The notes under the pieces are model-generated. The model made no database searches. It was not told where the DNA came from and saw only the letters and a list, made by a program, of their open reading frames with translations. A DNA stretch of 64,000 nucleotides from positions 62,001 through 126,000 of the forward strand of contig CAKOHE010000031.1 in assembly GCA_934047225.1 (NCBI GenBank), written 5' to 3'. This document shows, one piece after another, positions 1 through 11,213 of the stretch (positions within the stretch are counted from its first letter, which is position 1; each line of letters starts with the position of its first letter). The translations under genes and the position numbers were made by a program. Origin of the DNA: Ypsolopha sequella. Its lineage: Eukaryota > Arthropoda > Insecta > Lepidoptera > Ypsolophidae.

Positions 1-920
1 ACCCCACCCCTGTACCATCAAGAGCTTTGGATGATGTCAAACAAACAGCGCCAAAGGTATGTACCTATTATATACACCATGTAATGATGACCTGCTCAGA
101 AAATGAAACCACGTATAGGGGATGATATGAGGGTTCTTTGTACTAAATTTCATTTCGACATTCCTATTAATACATCTACAAATTAATAATTAATTTAGTT
201 TCGATCACAAGTGTAACGTACTAACCACGTTTTTTTAACAGGCTTGAAAATGCGATGTTGCCGCTTCGTGCAGGTTACTGACATGTAGTAATACTGGAAG
301 GGAAGGTGCACACTTGGAACACGATTTATTTTGTTCGAGAAAACAAATTTCTGCAAACAGAAATATTTTCTCGAAATTGTTTTTTTTATGGCTTTGTAGA
401 GGTATTCCCTACATGTGGTTTCATTTTCTGAGCAGGTCATCATTACACCCTGTATGTCAAAATTACTAAGAAGAAAATATTTGCATCAAAATGATCAACT
501 ATAATTTTATTTTTCTATCTGCTGGTCATACCAAAAATCATGTTTCGCACCGCACTACACGCAAGTTGGCAATACTGCTAAACAAAGCAGGGAATTCCCT
601 TATATTTTCTCCGTGCTAGTCGTAATAACCCGACCGATTTGAAAAGGGTTATATTGACTACCAATCTATAAGGAATGATCGATATTTACGTTTGGATGAT
701 AATAATAGTACTTTCGATATGAACCATTCTTGAGAAAAGTGGTTTCGTAATTGTGTTGAGTATTATTTTCTTACATAATATAGCGGTGCAACCGATTTTT
801 TTAAGTATTCAGTATATATTTTTAGAATTTGCTACAGGCCCCGCGCTGGCTTAATCCGGCACTGCTTACATTATATTATGTAATAGGACATTTTTTAAAG
901 GAAAATATCTCCCCTTTCAG
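1..920 (+). repeat. Array unit 1 (exon cut by window edge)
   Basis: The 3' part of the exon is at 1-56 and ends AAG before GTATGT. The intron carries the mariner-like MITE at 75-452. The remaining intron to 920 has no coding signal and ends in the acceptor tract cccctttcag. Confidence 0.85.
75..452. mobile_element. Mariner-type MITE carried in every array intron
   Basis: Its two ends are inverted repeats of more than 40 bp. The left end reads CACCATGTAATGATGACC, and the right end read on the opposite strand is CAGGGTGTAATGATGACC. TA lies on both sides (73-74 and 453-454), the expected Tc1/mariner duplication. It is 378 bp, has no coding capacity, and any open frame through it is incidental. 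The same MITE sits about 19 bp inside the donor in all 15 units, so it was present before the amplification. In units 4-6 a second MITE sits in its right terminal repeat. In units 2, 9, 10 and 14 LINE A sits just before its left end. Confidence 0.8.
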
Positions 921-952
921 GTCTTTCAAAGTGGATCAGTGCAGTGGTAGCA

Positions 953-2464
953 ATGGACCCCACCCCTGTACCATCAAGAGCTTTGGATGATGTCAAACAA
1001 ACAGCGCCAAAGTATGTACCTATTTCCGACGACCAATCCAAATTTAGTCCTGACCATGTAGCTGCTTATTCGCATATCTCAGAGAGTAAGGTTTTTAATA
1101 CGCTGAGAGCAATGAAGCTAGGTAAGTCTGCTGGTCACGACAGCATTGGCGTTGAGCATCTGCGTTTCGGGGGCCCGTGGGTGGTGGTGTTCCTCTCTGT
1201 GTTCTTTAATGCGTGTCTGAGGCACGCTCACTTACCATCGGATCTACTTAAAACCGTAGTCTCGCCTATTATTAAAAGTAAGACAGTGTTAGCATCTGAT
1301 AGTAAAAATTATCGCCCGATATCTCTAGCTACAACATGTGCAAAATTATTTGATTCCATTATTTTAGATATTTTGTCAAAATTTATTAGCATTAACGATG
1401 CTCAATTTGGATTTAAGAGAGATAGTTCTACTGATTTCGCAATTTTCTCTCTAAAACAGACCATCAAATACTATATTGAGAGAAAAACTCCGGTGTTTGC
1501 ATGTTTTCTCGATTTGAGCCGCGCGTTCGATAGAGTGGACTACAGAATTCTTTGGAATAAACTGCGTGAAAGAGGTGTGCCTCCAGACATGATCAACATC
1601 CTTGCCAGCTGGTACGCAGATCAGAGGAACATGGTTAGGTGGTGCGGGGCGCTGTCAGAGCAATTTGTGTTGCCGTGCGGGGTGAGGCAGGGGGGACTTA
1701 CCTCCCCCTTGCTCTTTAACCTGTACGTTGATGCTTTGATTGGTGAGCTCAGGGAGATGCGTGTCGGATGTCATATTGGCGGTGAGTGTGTGAACAATCT
1801 TAGCTACGCCGATGACATGGTCCTCCTGAGCCCATCAGCCGCAGCTCTGAGGCGTCTCTTGGTTATCTGCGAAAAGTATGCGTTTGAACACAAGTTGGTC
1901 TACAATACCGCTAAGTCTGTGGGTATGGTGTTTTCCGAGAACAGTAAGGCTGTTTGTCCTTTTCCGGTTTACCTGAACGGGGATAGTATTTCGTTCGTTA
2001 AAAGTTTTAAATACCTTGGACACTGGGTTACATGTGATCTTCATGATGATGCTGATTTGGATAGAGAGAGACGTTCATTAGCGGTCCGTGCCAATATGAT
2101 AGGTCGTAAGTTCTGCAAGGGATCTCGTGACTCGAAGTTGCTCCTTTTTAAAACATACTGTCAAACTATGTACACGCCGCATTTATGGACGAAGTATTTA
2201 AAGGAAAACTTCCGAAGATTTAAAGTACAATACAATGATGCTTTCCGCATTCTCTTCCGTCTGCCACGATGGTGCAGTGCGTCCACGATGTTTGCTGAGG
2301 CGCGCCTGCCGTGTGCTGAGGCAGTTATCAGGCAGCGGGTGGCGAGTTTTAGGTTGGCTCTTTCTACCACTAGCAATGGCTTAGTAAGGACTGTTCATGA
2401 CTACAGCCGTTCAATTGCGACTTTCTGGACAAATTTATTAAAACCTATGGCGCACATACCTTAA
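953..2464 (+). CDS. LINE A reverse transcriptase fused to array exon (copy 1)
   Basis: The first ATG in the exon gives a 503-residue frame. Its first 20 residues are the array-exon peptide (MDPTPVPSRALDDVK...); the rest is a non-LTR retrotransposon reverse transcriptase. Visible motifs are NYRPISL, the palm FLDLSRAFD near residue 185, a GVRQGG block, and the YADD active site near residue 285 (SYADDMVLLS). The C-terminal part is the usual LINE thumb and connection. There is no endonuclease. The fusion frame exists because the exon lacks one base and the exon/intron junction lacks one G. The clade is uncertain: the pattern fits the CR1/Rex1/Daphne side of the Jockey group. It is probably a dead-on-arrival copy that happens to stay open, but translation of the chimera cannot be excluded. 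Confidence 0.8.
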   Translation: MDPTPVPSRALDDVKQTAPKYVPISDDQSKFSPDHVAAYSHISESKVFNTLRAMKLGKSAGHDSIGVEHLRFGGPWVVVFLSVFFNACLRHAHLPSDLLKTVVSPIIKSKTVLASDSKNYRPISLATTCAKLFDSIILDILSKFISINDAQFGFKRDSSTDFAIFSLKQTIKYYIERKTPVFACFLDLSRAFDRVDYRILWNKLRERGVPPDMINILASWYADQRNMVRWCGALSEQFVLPCGVRQGGLTSPLLFNLYVDALIGELREMRVGCHIGGECVNNLSYADDMVLLSPSAAALRRLLVICEKYAFEHKLVYNTAKSVGMVFSENSKAVCPFPVYLNGDSISFVKSFKYLGHWVTCDLHDDADLDRERRSLAVRANMIGRKFCKGSRDSKLLLFKTYCQTMYTPHLWTKYLKENFRRFKVQYNDAFRILFRLPRWCSASTMFAEARLPCAEAVIRQRVASFRLALSTTSNGLVRTVHDYSRSIATFWTNLLKPMAHIP

Positions 2465-2496
2465 TATTAAGTTGTGTTACGATTTGTTGGAAGAAA

Positions 2497-3195
2497 ATGT
2501 ATAATTGTAATTTGCTTTTGCAGGGGTCCAAGCTGGAGTTAGTTAACGAAACAAAGTTTTTAGGCATTACGGTAGACTCTCGTCTTCAGTGGGGTCCCCA
2601 CATAGAAGCCCTATGTGGTAGACTTAGTTCGGCCGCATACGCTGTTAGACGCATAAGACAAATTACTGATGTAGATACTGCTAGACTAGTCTATTTTAGT
2701 TACTTTCACAGCATTATGTCATACGGCATGCTGTTATGGGGTAGAGCCGCGGATACAGACGCAGTCTTTGTTTTGCAGAAGAGAGCAATTCGGGCTATTT
2801 ATAATATGAAGCACCGGGATTCATTAAGACAAAAGTTCAAAGAAATTAATATATTAACGGTTCCTTGTGAATATATTTACCAAGTCCTTAGATATGTCAG
2901 AAAAAATGTTGAGTCTTTCCCAAGGCTTGGTAAGCAACATTGTAAGGAGACCAGAAATAAGCATAAACTGGCTTTTCCAAAAATCAGACTCGCTAAGGTG
3001 AGTACCTCTTTTGTAGGACATGGTATAAGATTTTACAATAAACTTCCAAAGGAGGTCCTTACTTTGTCAGAGAATAAGTTTAAACTGTATATTAAGCAGG
3101 GCCTATTGAAAAAGGCATATTATAAAATAAATGAATATTTGGATGATGGTGAAGCATGGTGTTACAGTGATAATGATACTCGTAGTAAGTTATAA
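2497..3195 (+). pseudogene. LINE B reverse transcriptase, C-terminal part only
   Basis: This 232-residue frame holds the C-terminal thumb region of a Jockey-superfamily reverse transcriptase: ETKFLGITVDSRLQWGPHI, then the region around SYGMLLWG, and a lysine-rich end. The YADD catalytic block is missing because the element is 5' truncated. The first few codons belong to the LINE A 3' UTR, so the start is artificial. It cannot be a functional enzyme by itself. Confidence 0.8.
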
Positions 3196-3852
3196 TTTAA
3201 TTAAATAGTATAATTTCTTAACTTATGATTCCTCTAAGGTGTAAACATTAATTGATTACAGACTGTAAAAGGAAAAGGACTATATGAGACAGGTAGACAA
3301 AGATATATATGTTTTTCTTTTTTTCATTAACCTGAATTCCTACTGTCTTGTATTTTCTTATCCCTTGGTTAAAGTAGATATAAGTCATATATTGTATAGT
3401 ATAAGTTTTATGTTGAAAAAAAGACATGATCTTGCTAAGTTTCTTGCCCTTCTTCTTAGCAAGACTAATCGAATGGGCGGAGGTAGGCATGTATTTATAT
3501 ATGTAACCTATTAGTTTGTAGTATATAGGATGGGATTTGGTCGGCCGCCTGGATTCGTGCTGGGGGCTTGGTTGGTGATCATTGAACCTTGTTCCTGGTC
3601 CCTGGCCGGGTCTCCGGTATGGGTTCGGGCGGCTGATTGGATTTTACCTTGTATAATATATATTTTACCTATCATTTTAATCGTAAATATATTGCTACAT
3701 AAATTAAATAAACCTTTAATTTAGTTCATGTACATTTATTATTCTATTACATATATTTTCTTTATTAGATTAAATTTGACGTGTAAAAAGTGTATATATC
3801 TATACCTGCTTTGCAAAATAAACTATTTGAATTTGAATTTGAATTTGAATTT
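2507..3852 (+). mobile_element. LINE B copy 1, nested in the 3' UTR of LINE A
   Basis: The insertion splits the LINE A 3' UTR between 'ataatt' and 'aattag', with a possible AATT duplication at 2503-2506 and 3853-3856. The uninterrupted junction is visible in the other LINE A copies. LINE B ends in a TTGAAT-type repeat tail at about 3826-3850. It is 5' truncated, starting inside its reverse transcriptase. Shorter copies occur at 10,197, 19,039, 27,262 (minus) and 42,513. Confidence 0.85.
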
Positions 3853-3918
3853 AATTAGTTTTAGTTTTTAAAATCTTATCTTGTAATTTAAAATATAGAC
3901 CAATGGTTTGAAATAAAG

Positions 3919-3962
<44 letters not shown>

Positions 3963-4802
3963 CACCATGTAATGATGACCTGCTCAGAAAATGAAACCAC
4001 GTATAGGGGATGATATGAGGGTTCTTTGTACTAAATTTCATTTCGACATTCCTATTAATACATCTACAAATTAATAATTAATTTAGTTTCGCTCACAAGT
4101 GTAACCACGTTTTTTTAACAGGCTTGAAAATGCGATGTTGCCGCTTCGTGCAGGTTACTGACATGTAGTAATACTGGAAGGGAAGGTGCACACTTGGAAC
4201 ACGATTTATTTTGTTCGAGAAAACAAATTTCTGTAAACAGAAATATTTTCTCGAAATTGATTTTTTTTATGGCTTTGTAGAGGTATTCCCTACATGAGGT
4301 TTCATTTTCTGAGCAGGTCATCATTACACCCTGTATGTCAAAATTACTAAGAAGAAAATATTTGCATCAAAATGATCAACTATAATTTTATTTTTCTATC
4401 TGCTGGTCATACCAAAAATTCATGTTTCGCACCGCACTACACGCAAGTTGGCAATACTGCTAAACAAAACAGGGAATTCCCTAATATTTTCTCCGTGCTA
4501 GTCGTAATAACCCGACCGATTTGAAAAGGGTTATATTGACTACCAATCTATAAGGAATGATCGATATTTACGTTTGGATGATAATAATAGTACTTTCGAT
4601 ATGAACCATTCTTGAGAAAAGTGGTTTCGTAATTGTGTTGAGTATTATTTTCTTACATAATATAGCGGTGCAACCGATTTTTTTAAGTATTCAGTATATA
4701 TTTTTAGAATTTGCTACAGGCCCCGCGCTGGCTTAATCCGGCACTGCTTACATTATATTATGTAATAGGACATTTTTTAAAGAAAAATATCTCCCCTTTC
4801 AG

Positions 4803-5760
4803 GTCTTTCAAAGTGAGATCAGTGCAGTGGTAGCAATGGACCCCACCCCTGTACCATCAAGAGCTTTAGATGATGTCAAACAAACAGCGCCAAAGGTATG
4901 TACCTATTATATACACCATGTAATGATGACCTGCTCAGAAAATGAAACCACGTATAGGGGATGATATGAGGGTTCTTTGTACTAAATTTCATTTCGACAT
5001 TCCTATTAATACATCTACAAATTAATAATTAATTTAGTTTCGCTCACAAGTGTAACGTACTAACCACGTTTTTTTAACAGGCTTGAAAATGCGATGTTGC
5101 CGCTTCGTGCAGGTTACTGACATGTAGTAATACTGGAAGGGAAGGTGCACACTTGGAACACGATTTATTTTGTTCGAGAAAACAAATTTCTGTAAACAGA
5201 AATATTTTCTCGAAATTGTTTTTTTTTATGGCTTTGTAGAGGTATTCCCTACATGTGGTTTCATTTTCTGAGCAGGTCATCATTACACCCTGTATGTCAA
5301 AATTACTAAGAAGAAAATATTTGCATCAAAATGATCAACTATAATTTTATTTTTCTATCTGCTGGTCATACCAAAAATCATGTTTCGCACCGCACTACAC
5401 GCAAGTTGGCAATACTGCTAAACAAAACAGGGAACTCCCTAATATTTTCTCCGTGCTAGTCGTAATAACCCGACCGATTTGAAAAGGGTTATATTGACTA
5501 CCAATCTATAAGGAATGATCGATATTTACGTTTGGATGATAATAATAGTACTTTCGATATGAACCATTCTTGAGAAAAGTGGTTTCGTAATTGTGTTGAG
5601 TATTATTTTCTTACATAATATAGCGGTGCAACCGATTTTTTTAAGTATTCAGTATATATTTTTAGAATTTGCTACAGGCCCCGCGCTGGCTTAATCCGGC
5701 ACTGCTTACATTATATTATGTAATAGGACATTTTTTAAAGGAAAATATCTCCCCTTTCAG
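4803..5760 (+). repeat. Array unit 3 (basic 958-bp unit)
   Basis: The exon is 4803-4895, 93 bp, phase 0 at both ends, with one silent change (TTG to TTA). The intron holds the mariner-type MITE and nothing else. Confidence 0.85.
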
Positions 5761-6950
5761 GTCTTTCAAAGTGAGATCAGTGCAGTGGTAACAATGGACC
5801 CCACCCCTGTACCATCAAGAGCTTTGGATGATGTCAAACAAACAGCGCCAAAGGTATGTACCTATTATATACACCATGTAATGATGACCTGCTCAGAAAA
5901 TGAAACCACGTATAGGGGATGATATGAGGGTTCTTTGTACTAAATTTCATTTCGACATTCCTATTAATACATCTAAAAATTAATTATTAATTTAGTTTCG
6001 CTCACAAGTGTAACGTACTAACCACGTTTTTTAACAGGCTTAAAAATGCGATGTTGCCGCTTCGTGCAGGTTACTGACATGTAGTAATACTGGAAGGGGA
6101 GGTGCACACTTGGAACACGATTTATTTTGTTCGAGAAAACAAATTTCTGTAAACAGAAATATTTTCTCGAAATTGTTTTTTTTATGGCTTTGTAGAGGTA
6201 TTCCCTACATGTGGTTTCATTTTCTGAGCAGCGGGCCTATTATGTATCTCTAGTTGCCTTCTGGACTGGGTGTCTATCATCAAAAACATAGATATACTAT
6301 CGAATTCCGATGTCCTAAGGATATGTTCGCACTTGAAGTGACGACACAGATTGTTAATAGTTCAATACCCACTAAAGGCAATTTTGTAATTTCAGTTTTT
6401 ATCTATGTTTTTGATGATAGGCACCTCGTTCAGTTGGCAACTAAAGATACAGAATAGGGGGGCAGGTCATCATTACACCCTGTATGTCAAAATTACTAAG
6501 AAGAAAATATTTGCATCAAAATGATCAACTATAATTTTATTTTTCTATCTGCTGGTCATACCAAAAATCATGTTTCGCACCGCACTACACGCAAGTTGGC
6601 AATACTGCTAAACAAAACAGGGAACTCCCTAATATTTTCTCCGTGCTAGTCGTAATAACCCGACCGATTTGAAAAGGGTTATATTGACTACCAATCTATA
6701 AGGAATGATCGATATTTACGTTTGGATGATAATAATAGTACTTTCGATATGAACCATTCTTGAGAAAAGTGGTTTCGTAATTGTGTTGAGTATTATTTTC
6801 TTACATAATATAGCGGTGCAACCGATTTTTTTAAGTATTCAGTATATATTTTTAGAATTTGCTACAGGCCCCGCGCTGGCTTAATCCGGCACTGCTTACA
6901 TTATATTATGTAATAGGACATTTTTTAAAGGAAAATATCTCCCCTTTCAG
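5761..6950 (+). repeat. Array unit 4 (1,190 bp, with Harbinger-like MITE)
   Basis: The exon is 5761-5853. It and units 5-7 share an Ala-to-Thr change (GTA ACA ATG instead of GTA GCA ATG), which marks these four as a sub-family. Confidence 0.85.
6232..6462. mobile_element. Harbinger-like MITE, copy 1
   Basis: This 231-bp element has terminal inverted repeats of about 60 bp (left GGGCCTATTATGTATCTC; right end mirrored around AACATAGATA and AATAGGGGGG). It is flanked by CAG at 6229-6231 and 6463-6465. The filled site is visible by comparison with MITE copies lacking the insert (TGAGCAGGTCATC). A 3-bp CWG duplication with GGG/GGC termini fits PIF/Harbinger-type MITEs, but no transposase was seen. 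The open frame inside is incidental. Confidence 0.72.
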
Positions 6951-8140
6951 GTCTTTCAAAGTGAGATCAGTGCAGTGGTAACAATGGACCCCACCCCTGT
7001 ACCATCAAGAGCTTTGGATGATGTCAAACAAACAGCGCCAAAGGTATGTACCTATTATATACACCATGTAATGATGACCTGCTCAGAAAATGAAACCACG
7101 TATAGGGGATGATATGAGGGTTCTTTGTACTAAATTTCATTTCGACATTCCTATTAATACATCTAAAAATTAATAATTAATTTAGTTTCGCTCACAAGTG
7201 TAACGTACTAACCACGTTTTTTTAACAGGCTTAAAAATGCGATGTTGCCGCTTCGTGCAGGTTACTGACATGTAGTAATACTGGAAGGGAAGGTGCACAC
7301 TTGGAACACGATTTATTTTGTTCGAGAAAACAAATTTCTGTAAACAGAAATATTTTCTCGAAATTGTTTTTTTTATGGCTGTGTAGAGGTATTCCCTACA
7401 TGTGGTTTCATTTTCTGAGCAGCGAGCCTATTATGTATCTCTAGTTGCCTTCTGGACTGGGTGTCTATCATCAAAAACATAGATATACTATCGAATTCCG
7501 ATGTCCTAAGGATATGTTCGCACTTGAAGTGACGACACAGATTGTTAATAGTTCAATACCCACTAAAGGCAATTTTGTAATTTCAGTTTTATCTATGTTT
7601 TTGATGATAGGCACCTCGTTCAGTTGGCAACTAAAGATACAGAATAGGGGGGCAGGTCATCATTACACCCTGTATGTCAAAATTACTAAGAAGAAAATAT
7701 TTGCATCAAAATGATCAACTATAATTTTATTTTTCTATCTGCTGGTCATACCAAAAATCATGTTTCGCACCGCACTACACGCAAGTTGGCAATACTGCTA
7801 AACAAAACAGGGAATTCCCTAATATTTTCTCCGTGCTAGTCGTAATAACCCGACCGATTTGAAAAGGGTTATATTGACTACCAATCTATAAGGAATGATC
7901 GATATTTACGTTTGGATGATAATAATAGTACTTTCGATATGAACCATTCTTGAGAAAAGTGGTTTCGTAATTGTGTTGAGTATTATTTTCTTACATAATA
8001 TAGCGGTGCAACCGATTTTTTTAAGTATTCAGTATATATTTTTAGAATTTGCTACAGGCCCCGCGCTGGCTTAATCCGGCACTGCTTACATTATATTATG
8101 TAATAGGACATTTTTTAAAGGAAAATATCTCCCCTTTCAG
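6951..8140 (+). repeat. Array unit 5 (1,190 bp, with Harbinger-like MITE)
   Basis: The exon is 6951-7043, with the Ala-to-Thr sub-family change. The nested MITE is at 7423-7652. Confidence 0.85.
7423..7652. mobile_element. Harbinger-like MITE, copy 2
   Basis: It occupies the same position in the mariner-type MITE as the copy at 6232 and has the same CAG flanks. It differs by a G-to-A near its left end (GAGCC for GGGCC) and by one T in an internal T run. It was copied with the unit, not inserted independently. Confidence 0.72.
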
Positions 8141-9332
8141 GTCTTTCAAAGTGAGATCAGTGCAGTGGTAACAATGGACCCCACCCCTGTACCATCAAGA
8201 GCTTTGGATGATGTCAAACAAACAGCGCCAAAGGTATGTACCTATTATATACACCATGTAATGATGACCTGCTCAGAAAATGAAACCACGTATAGGGGAT
8301 GATATGAGGGTTCTTTGTACTAAATTTCATTTCGACATTCCTATTAATACATCTAAAAATTAATTATTAATTTAGTTTCGCTCACAAGTGTAACGTACTA
8401 ACCACGTTTTTTTAACAGGCTTAAAAATGCGATGTTGCCGCTTCGTGCAGGTTACTGACATGTAGTAATACTGGAAGGGAAGGTGCACACTTAGAACACG
8501 ATTTATTTTGTTCGAGAAAACAAATTTCTGTAAACAGAAATATTTTCTCGAAATTGTTTTTTTTTATGGCTTTGTAGAGGTATTCCCTACATGTGGTTTC
8601 ATTTTCTGAGCAGCGGGCCTATTATGTATCTCTAGTTGCCTTCTGGACTGGGTGTCTATCATCAAAAACATAGATATACTATCGAATTCCGATGTCCTAA
8701 GGATATGTTCGCACTTGAAGTGACGACACAGATTGTTAATAGTTCAATACCCACTAAAGGCAATTTTGTAATTTCAGTTTTTATCTATGTTTTTGATGAT
8801 AGGCACCTCGTTCAGTTGGCAACTAAAGATACAGAATAGGGGGGCAGGTCATCATTACACCCTGTATGTCAAAATTACTAAGAAGAAAATATTTGCATCA
8901 AAATGATCAACTATAATTTTATTTTTCTATCTGCTGGTCATACCAAAAATCATGTTTCGCACCGCACTACACGCAAGTTGGCAATACTGCTAAACAAAAC
9001 AGGGAATTCCCTAATATTTTCTCCGTGCTAGTCGTAATAACCCGACCGATTTGAAAAGGGTTATATTGACTACCAATCTATAAGGAATGATCGATATTTA
9101 CGTTTGGATGATAATAATAGTACTTTTGATATGAACCATTCTTGAGAAAAGTGGTTTCGTAATTGTGTTGAGTATTATTTTCTTACATAATATAGCGGTG
9201 CAACCGATTTTTTTAAGTATTCAGTATATATTTTTAGAATTTGCTACAGGCCCCGCGCTGGCTTAATCCGGCACTGCTTACATTATATTATGTAATAGGA
9301 CATTTTTTAAAGGAAAATATCTCCCCTTTCAG
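8141..9332 (+). repeat. Array unit 6 (1,192 bp, with Harbinger-like MITE)
   Basis: The exon is 8141-8233, with the Ala-to-Thr sub-family change. The nested MITE is at 8614-8844. Confidence 0.85.
8614..8844. mobile_element. Harbinger-like MITE, copy 3
   Basis: Third array copy with the same insertion point and CAG flanks. The following unit (7) shares the exon sub-family change but lacks this MITE, which dates the insertion within the array's history. Confidence 0.72.
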
Positions 9333-11213
9333 GTCTTTCAAAGTGAGATCAGTGCAGTGGTAACAATGGACCCCACCCCTGTACCATCAAGAGCTTTGGA
9401 TGATGTCAAACAAACAGCGCCAAAGGTATGTACCTATTATATACACCATGTAATGATGACCTGCTCAGAAAATGAAACCACGTATAGGGGATGATATGAG
9501 GGTTCTTTGTACTAAATTTCATTTCGACATTCCTATTAATACATCTACAAATTAATAATTAATTTAGTTTCGCTCACAAGTGTAACGTACTAACCACGTT
9601 TTTTTAACAGGCTTAAAAATGCGATGTTGCCGCTTCGTGCAGGTTACTGACATGTAGTAATACTGGAAGGGAAGGTGCACACTTGGAACACGATTTATTT
9701 TGTTCGAGAAAACAAATTTCTGTAAACAGAAATATTTTCTCGAAATTGTTTTTTTATGGCTTTGTAGAGGTATTCCCTACATGTGGTTTCATTTTCTGAG
9801 CAGGTCATCATTACACCCTGTATGTCAAAATTACTAAGAAGAAAATATTTGCATCAAAATGATCAACTATAATTTTATTTTTCTATCTGCTGGTCATACC
9901 AAAAATCATGTTTCGCACCGCACTACACGCAAGTTGGCAATACTGCTAAACAAAGCAGGGAATTCCCTTATATTTTCTCCGTGCTAGTCGTAATAACCCG
10001 ACCGATTTGAAAAGGGTTATATTGACTACCAATCTATAAGGAATGATCGATATTTACGTTTGGATGATAATAATAGTACTTTCGATATGAACCATTCTTG
10101 AGAAAAGTGGTTTCGTAATTGTGTTGAGTATTATTTTCTTACATAATATAGCGGTGCAACCGATTTTTTCAAGTATTCAGTATATATATACATTATAACA
10201 TTGTAAGGAGACCAGAAATAAGCATAAACTGGCTTTTCCAAAAATCAGACTCGCTAAGGTGAGTACCTCTTTTGTAGGACATGGTATAAGATTTTACAAT
10301 AAACTTCCAAAGGAGGTCCTTACTTTGTCAGAGAATAAGTTTAAACTGTATATTAAGCAGGGCCTATTGAAAAAGGCATATTATAAAATAAATGAATATT
10401 TGGATGATGGTGAAGCATGGTGTTACAGTGATAATGATACTCGTAGTAAGTTATAATTTAATTAAATAGTATAATTTCTTAACTTATGATTCCTCTAAGG
10501 TGTAAACATTAATTGATTACAGACTGTAAAAGGAAAAGGACTATATGAGACAGGTAGACAAAGATATATATGTTTTTCTTTTTTTCATTAACCTGAATTC
10601 CTACTGTCTTGTATTTTCTTATCCCTTGGTTAAAGTAGATATAAGTCATATATTGTATAGTATAAGTTTTATGTTGAAAAAAAGACATGATCTTGCTAAG
10701 TTTCTTGCCCTTCTTCTTAGCAAGACTAATCGAATGGGCGGAGGTAGGCATGTATTTATATATGTAACCTATTAGTTTGTAGTATATAGGATGGGATTTG
10801 GTCGGCCGCCTGGATTCGTGCTGGGGGCTTAGTTGGTGATCATTGAACCTTGTTCCTGGTCCCTGGCCGGGTCTCCGGTATGGGTTCGGGCGGCTGATTG
10901 GATTTTACCTTGTATAATATATATTTTACCTATCATTTTAATCGTAAATATATTGCTACATAAATTAAATAAACCTTTAATTTAGTTCATGTACATTTAT
11001 TATTCTATTACATATATTTTCTTTATTAGATTAAATTTGACGTGTAAAAAGTGTATATATCTATACCTGCTTTGCAAAATAAACTATTTGAATTTGAATT
11101 GAATTTGAATATTTTTAGAATTTGCTACAGGCCCCGCGCTGGCTTAATCCGGCACTGCTTACATTATATTATGTAATAGGACATTTTTTAAAGGAAAATA
11201 TCTCCCCTTTCAG
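9333..11213 (+). repeat. Array unit 7 (with truncated LINE B)
   Basis: The exon is 9333-9425 with the Ala-to-Thr change. LINE B at 10,197-11,110 lengthens the intron. This unit is the first of a three-unit block (9333-14,692) repeated at 18,173-23,540. Confidence 0.85.
10197..11110 (+). mobile_element. LINE B, short 5'-truncated copy in array unit 7
   Basis: The copy begins in the last 90 or so codons of the LINE B frame and ends with a TTGAAT-type tail. It sits in the intron at 'cagtatata', where other units read straight into 'tttttagaa'. About 15 bp of extra A/T sequence (tatatacattat) lies at its 5' junction. The remaining frame at 10,259-10,456 is a fragment. Confidence 0.8.

Larger units (their letters stand above)
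1025..3959 (+). mobile_element. LINE A copy 1, 5'-truncated non-LTR retrotransposon
   Basis: LINE A replaces the intron sequence just after 'cctatt' of the splice-donor region, contains a reverse transcriptase frame, and ends in 'aaataaag' followed by an (ATT)n tail that merges into the intron at about 3960. No endonuclease domain is present, so the copy is 5' truncated. Its 3' UTR is interrupted at 2507-3852 by LINE B. The other three copies at 12,275, 14,797 and 21,117 lack that interruption and show the intact 3' UTR. Confidence 0.85.
921..4802 (+). repeat. Array unit 2 (carries LINE A with nested LINE B)
   Basis: The exon is 921-1012 and one base short of 93. The 3.9-kb length is the 2,522-bp LINE A unit plus a 1.35-kb LINE B insertion found in no other LINE A copy. 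The intron with its mariner-type MITE resumes at about 3960. Confidence 0.85.

Noticed and set aside
195..443. Minus-strand open frames starting MMTCSENET in nearly every unit
   Set aside because: They lie across the mariner-type MITE and start in its terminal inverted repeat. They end at different points between units because of small indels. No domain, no splice context.
1835..2376. Minus-strand frames opposite the reverse transcriptase
   Set aside because: Antisense shadows of the RT; they recur with it in all four copies.
3248..3724. Frames on both strands in the LINE B 3' UTR
   Set aside because: They recur with every LINE B copy and change with indels. No similarity to known proteins; the region is the untranslated tail.
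6254..6457. Repeated 67-89 residue frame starting MPSGLGVYHQKH
   Set aside because: It lies inside the Harbinger-like MITE, has a non-ATG start, and its end shifts when one T is lost in one copy.
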